Below, in pieces: positions 30,964 through 41,400 of a stretch of 64,000 nucleotides of DNA. The notes under the pieces are model-generated. The model saw nothing but the letters and a program-made list of their open reading frames with translations. It did no database searches and had not been told where the DNA came from. The stretch is from Roseiarcus sp963805295 (lineage in GTDB: Bacteria; Pseudomonadota; Alphaproteobacteria; Rhizobiales; Beijerinckiaceae): positions 167,165-231,164 of the forward strand of contig CAWDTW010000031.1 in the NCBI GenBank assembly GCA_963805295.1, read 5' to 3'. The position numbers and the translations under genes are program-made. The number at the start of each line of letters is the position of its first letter. Positions within the stretch are counted from its first letter, which is position 1.

Positions 30964-32021
30964 GAGCGGAATCCGATCATCCTGTATCGTGCTCATAACC
31001 ACAGGATTTGAAGTAATTTGTACATTGCGAGGGCTTGAAGATTTCGGCGCAGGTTTCGAGGGCGCGCATGAGGCCCGCGACGGTCCGTTCGGCGATTTTG
31101 CGCAGGAAGGCTTTGAGCTTGGAGAAGGCTTTTTCGATGGGGTTCATATCAGGACTGTAGGCTGGGAGATATCGCAACTCCGCGCCCGCCGCCTTGATGA
31201 GTTGCTCGACCCGCGGCCCCTTGTGAGCCGGGAGATTGTCCATGACGACGACCTCGCCGGGCGAGAGCGTGGGGACGAGGCATGTCTCCAGCCAATCCTC
31301 GAACCGGGCGGCGTTGATCGGTCCGTCGAAAGTCTTTGCCGCTGTCAGGCCGCGAAGGCGAAGGCCGGCGACCAAAGTCACCGTTTTGTAGTGACTGTGC
31401 GGGATGGCCGCCCGCAAGCGGCGCCCGCGCCGGCAACGTCCGCTTTTGCGCGCGAGATTGGTGGAGGCTCCGGTCTCGTCAATGAAAACGAGTTTCGTCG
31501 GATCGAGATCGAGCTGCCCCGCGAACCATTCCCAGCGTCGATTTTGGACGTCTGCGCGTTGTTGCTCCTCGGCATGCGCCGTTTTTTTTAAAGGTGATCG
31601 CGTGACGGTCGAAGAAGCGCCACAGCACGGAGACCGCAAAGCGCTCGCCACAATTGGCGATCAGCCGCTCCCGGATCTCGAGCAGCGTGAGGTCCGGGCT
31701 GCGCCGGACCAGGCCCAAGAGATAGTCGTGATGCGCCTCGATCCGGCCGGAGCGGCGGTCGCCGCCAGAAGGCGCCGGTGAAATTTCGCCCGTGGTTTGG
31801 AACCGCTTCACCCAGCGCACCGCGCTCGCTACGCTCACTTTGAAACGCGCGGCCGCCTGATTGCGCGACAACCCGCCCAAGACCACCGCCTCAACCACGC
31901 GCTCGCGAAGATCGTCGGAAACAGCCATCCCCGCCGCCTCCCTCTCGCGGCGTGAATGATCAATCAGAAACTAACTGATTCGGGAATCCCCCAACCAATT
32001 CAGTCTGTTCGGATACCGCTC
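30964..32021 (-). mobile_element. IS630-family insertion sequence, complete
   Basis: The ends are imperfect inverted repeats: GAGCGGAATCCGATCA on the left and GAGCGGTATCCGAACA read inward from the right, 14 of 16 bases alike. A TA dinucleotide flanks each end (30962-30963 and 32022-32023), the target duplication expected of IS630/mariner elements. The 1058-base length is normal. It separates the small remnant at 30.7-30.96 kb from groEL. Confidence 0.88.
30977..31928 (-). CDS. IS630 transposase in two frames joined at an A8 run
   Basis: The N-terminal frame (31928 down to about 31585) holds a helix-turn-helix (LSRNQAAARFKVSVASAVRWVKRF). The second frame holds the DDE residues: VFIDETGAS, VVMDNLPAHKG and SPDMNPIEKAFSKLK. 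The frames meet at a run of eight A at 31581-31588. Loss of one A restores a single protein, so either RNA polymerase slippage makes the full enzyme or the copy carries a +1 mutation. Frame-switching at A-runs is known for this family. Confidence 0.88.
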
Positions 32022-32066
32022 TAGCTTGGCGTCAGGGTCATCCCGACATGGGTTTCCAGCGTTTCG

Positions 32067-32092
32067 GGTCGGCGGGACTGACCCCGCCGACC
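32067..32092 (-). repeat. Strong hairpin downstream of groEL
   Basis: Perfect 10-base arms GGTCGGCGGG and CCCGCCGACC are separated by six bases. It lies about 60 bases past the groEL stop, where a transcript end is expected. No T-run follows on the minus strand, so it may be an RNA-protecting hairpin or a Rho-dependent end rather than a classic terminator. Confidence 0.5.
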
Positions 32093-32150
32093 GCCTTCTC
32101 TTGCCGTCCCCGAAACGGATTGTTCGCTTCGGAGACGGTCAGGGTTTGGC

Positions 32151-33780
<1,630 letters not shown>

Positions 33781-33837
33781 TATTTCTCCCTCCGTGCACA
33801 TGAGAGATTGGAAAAGACTTGACGCCGAGCCCCCTTC

Positions 33838-34155
33838 TCAGGCGGCTTTTCGGGCCGGCGCAGCCGCGCCCTCGACGACGCCCATGACGTCGCTCTCCTT
33901 CATGATGAGGAGGTCTTCGCCTTCGAGCTTGATTTCCGTGCCCGACCACTTGCCGAACAGGATTCGATCGCCGACCTTGACATCGAGCGGGACGAGCTTG
34001 CCGCTCTCGTCGCGCGCGCCCGGTCCCACGGCGATCACCTCGCCTTCCTGCGGCTTCTCCTTGGCCGTATCGGGGATAATGATCCCGCCTTTGGTTTTCT
34101 CCTCCGCGTCGACGCGCTTGACGACGACGCGATCATGGAGCGGGCGAAACTTCAT
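33838..34155 (-). CDS. groES: Co-chaperonin GroES
   Basis: A 105-residue co-chaperonin that caps GroEL. It has the MKFRPLHDRVVVKRVDAEEKTKGGIIIPD start with the mobile loop, then the GDRILFGKWSGTEIK segment and the DLLIMKESDVMGVVE tail. The C-terminus is about 8 residues longer than usual (GAAAPARKAA). A clear GGAGG precedes the ATG at 34155. It is the first gene of groESL, with groEL 57 bases later. Confidence 0.96.
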   Translation of the reverse strand: MKFRPLHDRVVVKRVDAEEKTKGGIIIPDTAKEKPQEGEVIAVGPGARDESGKLVPLDVKVGDRILFGKWSGTEIKLEGEDLLIMKESDVMGVVEGAAAPARKAA

Positions 34156-34264
34156 GGAATCCTCCTTATCTCGATTTCGCTTGTGGCCGCGGGGCCGCTC
34201 GGCCCCCGCGCGGAAGAAAATTTGGAATCCGGAAGCGATCCTTCAAGAGGGATTCCCGGAAACA

Positions 34265-34291
34265 TTAGCACTCGTGCCGCATTGCTGCTAA
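34265..34291 (-). promoter_or_regulatory. CIRCE-like heat-shock operator
   Basis: TTAGCACTC, then nine bases, then TGCTGCTAA. The left half matches the CIRCE consensus exactly and the right half matches 6 of 9 (the consensus is GAGTGCTAA). It lies 110 bases upstream of groES, so HrcA control of groESL is likely. It also sits close to the divergent usg promoter. Confidence 0.75.
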
Positions 34292-34384
34292 CAGCTTGAT
34301 CTGGCACGCTTTTTGCGCAGGAATCGCTTGCCAAGAGTCGTTCGCAGTGACACCATCGTCCTGCTCAACCTTTGGAGGAGCCGT

Positions 34385-34654
34385 ATGGTCAGCGTCGAGT
34401 TCCGCCGCCAGCTCGAGGGGTTCGGTCTGACGACCGCCCACATTCTCTATCGCCTGCCCGACCATCCGGGCATCCTGCAGACCTACATTTGGCAGCAGCA
34501 CGACCTGCATCCGCATTTTCCCGAGCTGAAGAAATTCCTCGATTTCTGGACGCGCGAGCTCGACGGCCTCCTCTATTCCGTGACCGTCGCCCACGCCCAC
34601 CTCATCAGGCCGGCGGAGTTCCGGGCGATCAGCGGAGAATTTCGGCTGAACTGA
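34385..34654 (+). CDS. usg: Usg family protein
   Basis: An 89-residue protein with the Usg pattern: FRRQLEGFGLTTAHILYRLPDHPGILQTYIWQ, then HDLHPHFPELKKFLDFW. This short family is widespread in alphaproteobacteria but its role is not known. The ATG at 34385 follows a GGAGG and the gene is divergent from groES, so both promoters share the region with the CIRCE operator. Confidence 0.88.
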   Translation: MVSVEFRRQLEGFGLTTAHILYRLPDHPGILQTYIWQQHDLHPHFPELKKFLDFWTRELDGLLYSVTVAHAHLIRPAEFRAISGEFRLN

Positions 34655-34716
34655 GCCGCGGCGCGATCCCGCGCCGGCGACGCAAGGCCGTGGCGCGACC
34701 TTCGCAGCCCGCCGCG

Positions 34717-34980
34717 TTAGAGCGGATACGCCTCCGCCGTGACCCCGCAGGACTCCAGGAACTTGCGGATCTGCATCACTTCGGCCTTCATGAGGCTGTG
34801 GCTGGTCAGGTGCAGAACGGCCGCGCGGCCGTTCAGCGTGACCCCCAGCCGGCTCTTCGTCTTGGCGTCGATCTCGGCGCCGAGTCCGGCGAGCACGCTC
34901 GCGACGTCCTTGAAGTCGAGGTTGGCGTTGACCGGATGGGCGAAGATGGCGTGCAGGATCTTGCGATGGTGATGGTTCAC
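34717..34980 (-). CDS. Small HicA-like conserved protein
   Basis: An 87-residue protein opening VNHHHRKILHAIFAHPVNANLDFKDVASVLAGLGAEI, with SRLGVTLNGRAAVLHL in the middle and a C-terminal IRKFLESCGVTAE. The alpha-beta-beta-beta-alpha order and the central beta strands resemble HicA-type dsRNA-binding toxins, but I see no HicB partner gene beside it. The GTG at 34980 gives the family-like start; the longer frame begins at 35013. It converges on usg. Function is not assigned. Confidence 0.6.
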   Translation of the reverse strand: MNHHHRKILHAIFAHPVNANLDFKDVASVLAGLGAEIDAKTKSRLGVTLNGRAAVLHLTSHSLMKAEVMQIRKFLESCGVTAEAYPL

Positions 34981-35297
34981 GGAAAGCCTCGTTAAATTTC
35001 GAGTCCAGGGCACGGTGCAACCGGATCCGCCAACTGTCTTTGAGCTGGGTCAAACGCATGCCGATCCGGGTTCCGTTGCGTGCCGATCGACATGTAGCGC
35101 TTGTTCTTCTCGTCAACTCTGCGCCAGCGACCGCCTGATCATCGCGGCGTGGCTTTGACGCGTCCAACCACGGATCGGTCAGTTTGCTAACCCGCATTAT
35201 GCATTGCGGGTTGGCGGGTGTGGCGTAAATAGCTGATTTCGTGTAGAATTTGGTTGTCTAAGCCGATTTACGCGATTTCAGCGAGGCCGCACCCGCC
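34981..35297. other. Gap ahead of the IS1380-type transposase
   Basis: I see no convincing gene here. The right half probably belongs to the IS1380-type element. Its left end is marked by a palindrome around 35188-35212 (AACCCGCA...TGCGGGTT), and an AT-richer stretch near 35225-35260 could be the transposase promoter. Confidence 0.4.
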
Positions 35298-36816
35298 ATG
35301 AACGATCCTATGTTGCCGTTGCCTGGGTTGTCACCTGTTTCGGGCAAGCGCGTCGAGGTCAAGTTTGACGGCGGCTTGTTGTCGTCGGATGGCGGCGTTC
35401 TGGCGTTGGGCGAGGTCGACCAGCGCCTTCGCGTCGCCGATCGGCTCGCCGCCTGCATGGTGGACCGGCGCGCGCCCGATCAGATCACCCACAGCCTTGC
35501 CGACATCATCCGCTTTCGGCTGCTGATGATCGCGGCGGGCTATGAGGACGGCAACGACGCCAATTGCCTGCGGAGCGATCCGATGTTCAAGATGGCGCTC
35601 GATCTGACGCCGTCGGATCGCGAACTGTGCTCGCAGTCGACGATCTCGCGGTTGGAAAATCTGCCGGAGGTTCGCGCCCTGTTGCGGATGGGTCGCGCGA
35701 TGGTCGATCTCTATTGCGAGTCCTTTCACAAGGTTCCCAAACGGATCACCCTCGACATCGACGACACGTTCGACGCGGTCCATGGCGGCCAGCAGTTGCG
35801 GCGGTTCAACGCCCATTACGACGAATACGGATTTCAGCCGATCGTCGTCTTCGACGGCGAGGGCCGCTTCGTCACTGCCGTGCTTCGTCCCGCCAAGCGG
35901 CCGAGCGGCAAGGAGGTCAAACCCTTCCTCCGCCGGCTGTTGCGCGCGATCCGAGCCCATTGGCCCAACACCGAGATCCTGCTGCGCGCCGACAGCCACT
36001 ACTGCGGCCCCGAGGTTCTCGACTGGTGTCGGGCGAGCGGCCTCGATTACATCTTCGGCGTCGCGCCGACTACGACGTTGCGCCGGCATGTCGAAAGTCT
36101 CGAAGCCAGCGTAAAGGCGCGTTTCGAAGCCGCGCCCAGAGACGGCAAGCTTCGTCGTTTCAAGGAGTTCTTCGACGGCGCGCAAAGCTGGAGCCGGGTC
36201 GAGCGGATCATCGCCCGCGTCGAAGCGGGCGCGGAAGGATCAGACACGCGCTTCGTCGTCACCAATCTGAACAAGAGAAACGCTCGCGTGCTCTACGAAG
36301 ACGTCTATTGCCGGCGCGGACAGGCCGAAAATCATATCAAATCCTGGAAGACGCATCTGGCGGCGGATCGCACCTCATGCACCAAGGCGACCGCCAATCA
36401 GTTTCGGCTGTTCCTGCACGCCGGCGCCTACTGGCTGATGTGGGGCCTGCGCGCATCGATGCCCAGGCGTTCGATGTGGCGCGTCGCCCAATTCGACACG
36501 TTGCGCCTGCGCCTCGTCAAGATCGCCGCCCGCGTCGTCGAGATGAAAACCATGATCCGCGTCCATCTGCCGACGTCGTGCCCCGGCCAGGAAATCCTGC
36601 GTTTCGCCCTCCAGCGCATCCCGCGCCTCGTCACCTGAAACACGGGGCGTGAGCGGCCCCGAACGTCAAACCCATCCCTTCAACCCGCAAACCTCCTCTA
36701 CCCGTCTCAGGCCCAAAGCCGGAGACGATGCCGCGCGTCCGCGAGCAAGCGCGGTTCCGAAAAATCACCAGAACGCGCCGCCGACCGACGCGGAAACGTC
36801 ACGGCGCTGCATAATG
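35195..36816 (+). mobile_element. IS1380-family element, ends tentative
   Basis: The transposase gene is intact. Candidate outer ends are CATTATGCATTGCGG at 35195 and, read inward from 36816, CATTATGCAGCGCCG, which share nine leading bases and more beyond. The resulting 1622-base length suits the family. No matching target duplication is visible, so the exact ends may be a few bases off or one flank has changed. Confidence 0.55.
35298..36638 (+). CDS. IS1380-family transposase
   Basis: A 446-residue DDE transposase. It has the N-terminal FDGGLLSSDGGVLALGEVD, the first Asp region LDIDDTFDAVHGGQQLRRFNAHYDEYG, a middle ILLRADSHYCGPEVLDWC, and the Y-x2-R-x3-E-x6-K signature in YCRRGQAENHIKSWK. 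These are the usual IS1380 landmarks. The frame is unbroken, so this copy may be active. Confidence 0.93.
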   Translation: MNDPMLPLPGLSPVSGKRVEVKFDGGLLSSDGGVLALGEVDQRLRVADRLAACMVDRRAPDQITHSLADIIRFRLLMIAAGYEDGNDANCLRSDPMFKMALDLTPSDRELCSQSTISRLENLPEVRALLRMGRAMVDLYCESFHKVPKRITLDIDDTFDAVHGGQQLRRFNAHYDEYGFQPIVVFDGEGRFVTAVLRPAKRPSGKEVKPFLRRLLRAIRAHWPNTEILLRADSHYCGPEVLDWCRASGLDYIFGVAPTTTLRRHVESLEASVKARFEAAPRDGKLRRFKEFFDGAQSWSRVERIIARVEAGAEGSDTRFVVTNLNKRNARVLYEDVYCRRGQAENHIKSWKTHLAADRTSCTKATANQFRLFLHAGAYWLMWGLRASMPRRSMWRVAQFDTLRLRLVKIAARVVEMKTMIRVHLPTSCPGQEILRFALQRIPRLVT

Positions 36817-36820
36817 AAGA

Positions 36821-36903
36821 GCGTTTTTAGCTTGGCGGCGCGGCGTACAGGCCTCCCCGCGCGGGCACCCAAGTTGGAAGCCGCGCCGGTAAGCTAAAAA
36901 CGG
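36821..36903. repeat. 23-base inverted repeat with 37-base centre
   Basis: The left arm at 36821-36843 and the right arm at 36881-36903 match at 20 of 23 positions as inverted repeats; each contains GTTTTTAGCTT and CGGCGCGG. The unit is 83 bases and sits between the IS1380-type and IS91-type elements. It could be a small non-autonomous element or a strong RNA hairpin. No gene covers it. Confidence 0.6.
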
Positions 36904-37184
36904 ATTGGACTAAGCCGCTCCCTCTGGCGGTTGAGCTATGGGCGTTGAATGCCCCCGGATCCTTGATCGATGCGGTATCGGGGCATTCCGGGCGACCGAG
37001 CACGCGAGGGACAGGGTGGTTGGGAGCCATTTACCGCCGATATCAACCTCTCGAACGGCTGGGATAGGCGTGATCTGAGCGGTCATCCCCTGTTTGAGCG
37101 CGCCGGTCGTCGTCGCGGCCCGAGCGTTGGGGCCCCGATCCGACCGGCTGTTCGGCTTTGTGCGGTTGGGCCGTCGATCCCGGG

Positions 37185-38384
37185 TCATGATGTGTCTGGA
37201 ACCGGCTGGCACGTCATGGGCTGCCGCGCGATGCAGTCGATCACCACCATGGTGCCGGTGTGGCAGTGCGGGCATTCTCGCAACGACCGCCCGGTCAGCG
37301 CCTCGAAACGGTCGCGGTAGTCAGCGGGCGGATCGTCCCCGGATCCGGGCGATGACATGCCGAGCAGTTCCCGGCAGCGCGTAAGCTTGCCCGCACGATG
37401 GCGGTTGCCGAGGAAGCCGTAGTACCGGATGCGGTGAAATCCATCCGGCAGCACATGGATCAGGAAGCGGCGGATGAACTCGCCGGCCTTGAGGGTCATC
37501 GTCTTCTGGCGGCTGCTGTCCCGGTAATCCTTCCAGCGGAAGCTGACCTTGCCGTCGTCCATTGATATCAGGCGGTTGTTGGAGATGGCGACGCGGTGGG
37601 TATACCGCCCGACATACTCGAGGACCTGAGCCGGCCCGGCGAACGGCCGCTTCGCATAGACCACCCAATCGGCGTTCCAGGCCGGCGCCAGGTAACGGTG
37701 GAATGCCGCGGGCTCATGCAGGTGACGGTGCGCGGAGAAGAAGTTCAGGTTGCCCGCGGCGAATGCCTTTTCCAGGTAATGCAGGAACAAGCCGCGGAAC
37801 ATCCGCGACAGCACCCTGACCGGAAGGAAGAACCCTGGCCGGCAGGCGATCCAGCTTTGCCCGTCTGGCGCAATGCCGCCGCCAGGGACGAGAAAGTGAA
37901 TATGCGGATGGTGCAACAAATTCTGTCCCCACGTGTGCAGCACGCCGAGGAAACCGATCTCCGCGCCGAGATGCTCCCGATCGGCGGCGATGGTGCGCAA
38001 GGTCTCCGATGCCGCCCGGAACAGGATGTCGTAGACCACGGTCTGGTTCTGGAACGCGATGGTGGCGATCAGGTCCGGCACGGTGAACACCACATGGAAG
38101 TAGGGCACGTCGAGCAGTTCAGCCTGACGGTCCTCCAGCCACTGGGCACGCGCGAGACCCTGGCACTTCGGGCAGTTGCGATTTCGACACGAGTTGTATG
38201 CGACCCGTTGATGTCCGCAATCGCTGCACTGCTCGAGGTGACCACCGAGCGCGGCGGTGCGGCAACTCTCGATCGCGGTCATGGCGCGCCAATGCGTGGC
38301 GGACAGCGACGCGCCATGCTGATCACGGAAAGCCGGGCCGAAGTGGCGGAACACATCCGCCACCTCCAGCCCCTCGCGGGACAC
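37185..38384 (-). CDS. IS91-family transposase (HUH endonuclease type)
   Basis: A 399-residue protein. The N-terminal zinc-binding region is CSDCGHQRVAYNSCRNRNCPKCQG. The HUH motif lies in HHPHIHFLVPGGG, and the catalytic Tyr region is VGRYTHRVAISNNRL. The C-terminus has a further Cys pair (CPHCHTG). Such enzymes move single-stranded DNA by rolling-circle transposition. The start overlaps the end region of the recombinase gene. Confidence 0.93.
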   Translation of the reverse strand: MSREGLEVADVFRHFGPAFRDQHGASLSATHWRAMTAIESCRTAALGGHLEQCSDCGHQRVAYNSCRNRNCPKCQGLARAQWLEDRQAELLDVPYFHVVFTVPDLIATIAFQNQTVVYDILFRAASETLRTIAADREHLGAEIGFLGVLHTWGQNLLHHPHIHFLVPGGGIAPDGQSWIACRPGFFLPVRVLSRMFRGLFLHYLEKAFAAGNLNFFSAHRHLHEPAAFHRYLAPAWNADWVVYAKRPFAGPAQVLEYVGRYTHRVAISNNRLISMDDGKVSFRWKDYRDSSRQKTMTLKAGEFIRRFLIHVLPDGFHRIRYYGFLGNRHRAGKLTRCRELLGMSSPGSGDDPPADYRDRFEALTGRSLRECPHCHTGTMVVIDCIARQPMTCQPVPDTS

Positions 38385-38394
38385 GGCCCCGCCG

Positions 38395-39232
38395 TCAGGC
38401 GGGAACGAGGTCCGGCACGACCGGCGTCATCGCGTCCAGTGGACTGGCGGTGGCGCAGACCTTGCTGGTGGCTATGCGCAGATATCGTGACGTGGTGTTC
38501 AGGCTGCGATGGCCAAGCAGCAACTGGATCGTGCGCAGATCGGCGCCGGACTCCAGCAGATGAACCGCGAACGCATGTCGCAGCGAATGCGGCGTGATCG
38601 GCTTGGTGATGCCCGATCGCTCACGTGCCTGGCTGCAGGCGAGTTGGACGGCGCACGTCGAAATCGGTTGCCCGGTCCCCTGGAAACAACCACTCGCCGG
38701 GATGAGTGCGCTTCCAATAGTCGCGTAGAATGTGGAGCAGGCTGGGCGAGAGCATCACGTAGCGATCCTTCCGCCCCTTGCCCTCCTCCACACGGATGAC
38801 CATGCGCCGGCTCTCGATCGCGGCGGGTTTGAGGTGAACTGCTTCGGAAACCCGAAGGCCGGCCGAATAGCAGATGGTCAGGATCACCCGATGCTTCTGG
38901 CTTCTCACCGAGTTCAGGAACTGGGCCACTTCCTCTTGGCTCAGCACGTCGGGCAATTTCTGTGGCCGCCGACCGGTTGGGATGTCCTTCTGAACGATCC
39001 AGTCCCGTTTGAGCGTGACGGTGTAGAGGAACCGCAGCGCGGCAACCGCGACCGCGATCGAACTGGCAGCCATTTGCTTGTCCCGCGTCAGGTAGATCTG
39101 ATAGGCTCGGATCTCCTCTCGGCCCAGGCGCTCAGGCGGCTGGCCGAAATGGCGGGCGAACAGCGACACCTGTTGGACGTATGAGGTCTGGGTCAGCGGT
39201 GCGAGATTGCGTATCCGCATGTCATCAATCAT
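38395..39232 (-). pseudogene. Tyrosine recombinase linked to IS91, one frameshift
   Basis: This is a phage-integrase-type recombinase. The N-terminal SAM-like domain (LTQTSYVQQVSLFARHFGQ) and the first catalytic Arg region (YSAGLRVSEAVHL) are in one frame. The HSLRHAFAVHLLESG and LLGHRSLNTTSRYL segments with the remaining catalytic residues are in a second frame ending at 38395. One extra G in the GGGG run at 38677-38680 explains the break. The start is uncertain; I use the ATG at 39232. Confidence 0.8.
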
Positions 39233-39460
39233 GCGACGGCGAAGCGGGGTTATGACCAACTCCTCTGTGAGATGAGCAGCGCCACATGGCGCCAGCGCAT
39301 CGTCTCGCAGTTGCGTTGTCAGACCAGGGGGGAGCCGGCCGACCCTCACGCGCAATGGAACGGGTCAGATTGGAGGCTTGATGTTCAGGTCATTCGACTC
39401 CCGCGATGCGGGTTAGTCCAATGCAGGCTAACAAATGCCGGTTTTATTGGAATTTGCGCT

Positions 39461-40714
39461 TCAGTTGCGCTTTTTTGCAAAGCCTTTCCTGATTTCGTCC
39501 AGCCGATTTTTGATGACCCTAGCGATGGTTTGTCCCGAATAATGGTCTTCGATGAATTGCTTGCCACGCGACGACCGCCTCAACCGCTCCTCCTGATCAG
39601 CGAATACGGCCCGCATCTGGTGAATCGCGATTTTAAGGTCAGGTTCAGCCCAACTTTGGCCTTGGCTCATCGGGTATTCCCCTGGCATCAATTTGCGCAG
39701 CGAAAATGGGACGAGAAAGCCGGTATCCGCGGTTAGATAGTCCCGATTACCCGAATAGTTCGTTGCAATGACCGGCTTTCCCAGCGCCAGGGCCTCGGCC
39801 ATCGCGAGGCCAAAGCCCTCTGATCGGTGCAAGGAAATGTAGCAATCGCAGTCATCGATTAAGGACAGCATCTCGTCTCTGCCGAGAGACCGATTCAGGA
39901 TTGTGATCCGCTTATCAAGAGTTGATAGGTTTTCGAGCTGCTGCGATGCCGTCGCATCCAACTCCTTCGGACCCGTCGTCTTGATCAGCAGACCAACTTT
40001 CGACTCTGGATCAGGAAATGCATACTGAAATGCCTGTGCCACACCCAAAGGATTTTTTCGCGCGCTGTTTGAGTAATAGTCAAACGAAAACATGAAAATG
40101 AACCGACTTTCATCCAGTCCAAAGTGCTCTCTTCTGAAAGTATGTTGTCGATCGACGTTGATGCAGACCGGGACCACTGTGATCTTTCGATTGAAAATCG
40201 GGCGAAACGCGTCGGCCACAAAAGTATTCGGAACCCACAACTCGTCGATCCGTTCCAGTAACGTACGCCAGGCTCGGGGAGCTTCCGCCAGTTCCCAATA
40301 AGTTCGCAAGATATTGTATCTGGCGCCCGTCACCTGCTTTTGCAGCTCGGAAAAATAATACGGCAGTTGACTAACTTGCATATAAGCCACATTGACGTCG
40401 TACACTCCCGTCCTATCGTATCGCGAGTTGAGGAATGGGCCAATAGTACGAGTTTCGGCATCTTTTTTGAATGGATAGATAGCAAACGGCATTCCATCAG
40501 AATCAAGAGCTGTCAACATATTGCGAAAAGACTTTCCCAGCCCAAGGGCAGCTTCCACGTATCCCACAAACAGAACGGATTCTTTCCTTGTTAACAAACC
40601 AAACTTCTTCGCCAATGAAATCACAACGGCAACTCGCTTTTGAGCCAACCTGTCTCGGCGCTTCTCATAGCTTTTTTGCAATTTATTGAAACGATGTCCC
40701 AACGGGCCAATCAT
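39461..40714 (-). CDS. Glycosyltransferase family 4-type protein
   Basis: A 417-residue GT-B type glycosyltransferase. The N-terminal part contains FVGYVEAALGLGKSFRNML. The C-terminal nucleotide-sugar part has KVGLLIKTTG and the family E-x7-E segment in SLHRSEGFGLAMAEALALGKPVIATNYSG. It starts at 40714 with AAGGAAG ahead. The base composition is clearly more A/T-rich than the housekeeping genes, which suggests transfer. It is the left edge of the glycan locus, next to IS91. Confidence 0.88.
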   Translation of the reverse strand: MIGPLGHRFNKLQKSYEKRRDRLAQKRVAVVISLAKKFGLLTRKESVLFVGYVEAALGLGKSFRNMLTALDSDGMPFAIYPFKKDAETRTIGPFLNSRYDRTGVYDVNVAYMQVSQLPYYFSELQKQVTGARYNILRTYWELAEAPRAWRTLLERIDELWVPNTFVADAFRPIFNRKITVVPVCINVDRQHTFRREHFGLDESRFIFMFSFDYYSNSARKNPLGVAQAFQYAFPDPESKVGLLIKTTGPKELDATASQQLENLSTLDKRITILNRSLGRDEMLSLIDDCDCYISLHRSEGFGLAMAEALALGKPVIATNYSGNRDYLTADTGFLVPFSLRKLMPGEYPMSQGQSWAEPDLKIAIHQMRAVFADQEERLRRSSRGKQFIEDHYSGQTIARVIKNRLDEIRKGFAKKRN

Positions 40715-40963
40715 TCGGGGGCTTCCTTATTTGCGCATCGCGGGCTCACCTCAACGCAATATTTTCAGAACCGTTCATCTCACTCTTGCGGACGAAGGCG
40801 ATTGCATCGTCGGCTGCATAGGTTCACGGACGACCGCGCGCCGAACTTGTCAAGATACCGGCGCTCGGACAGCCGCTCGTTGTGAGGTCTCAATAGGTTG
40901 TCCAGCCGGCCTGGACCGAGGAAGCTGAAGTTGCTGAGGCTTTAGCGATTCTCGAAGGACCGG

Positions 40964-41158
40964 ATGAACATCACAAGAATGCCCGGCTGACGCCCGTTGG
41001 TCGAGAGCGTCTGGTGGCGGCGATGCTGAGCAGGCAGACGCCGGAGGCCGCCTCACGAGCCGCAGGCGTCTGCCCGCGGACCGCGTGCAAGTGGCTGGCT
41101 CGGTTCAAGGCTGAAGGAGCCGCGGGTCTAATGGATCGCTCGCTCCGCCCGCCGACAT
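40964..41158 (+). pseudogene. IS481-family transposase remnant (N-terminus)
   Basis: The translated frame KNARLTPVGRERLVAAML and TPEAASRAAGVCPRTACKWLARFKAEG matches the helix-turn-helix start of IS481 transposases. One base is missing near 40970 between the ATG and this frame, and the gene ends at RSLRPP, only about 65 residues in. The catalytic domain is absent. Confidence 0.7.
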
Positions 41159-41400
41159 GAATTGGCTTCGAGCCCTGGTCAAAGACCGCAACGCGCCGCA
41201 GAAGCACGTTTGGCGCTCGCGGATCGTGCTGCTCAGCGCGAGGGGTCTCGGCACGAACAAAGCTGCGCGAACATTGTCGGGCTTTATGTCGATCCGCTGG
41301 CGCACGCGGTCGTCCTGTCTCCCGACGAAAGGCTCTCGACCGCACCCAGCCCGGCTTGCCGTTGGTAATAGCGCATCGATGCGTGGCATTGGGGGTCAGA
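41157..41400 (+). pseudogene. IS630-family transposase remnant
   Basis: NWLRALVKDRNAPQKHVWRSRIVLL and GLGTNKAAR match the N-terminal part of an IS630 transposase, and GLYVDPLAHAVVLSPDE matches the first catalytic Asp segment. The section between them is deleted and the end (ALDRTQPGLPL) is in a further frame. It abuts the IS481 remnant directly, showing repeated insertion and deletion at this spot. Confidence 0.7.

Larger units (their letters stand above)
36940..39420 (-). mobile_element. IS91-type module: recombinase plus transposase
   Basis: Two overlapping minus-strand genes, a tyrosine recombinase then an HUH-type IS91 transposase, form the two-gene IS91 arrangement seen in several proteobacteria. 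A hairpin-forming repeat (AATGCCCC with GGGGCATT, 36945-36984) near the left boundary fits a rolling-circle end. The precise ends cannot be fixed because IS91 elements lack inverted repeats and target duplications. Confidence 0.65.

Noticed and set aside
36905..36945. A tRNA-like stretch with a possible stem and loop
   Set aside because: No complete cloverleaf, T-loop or acceptor pairing could be built.
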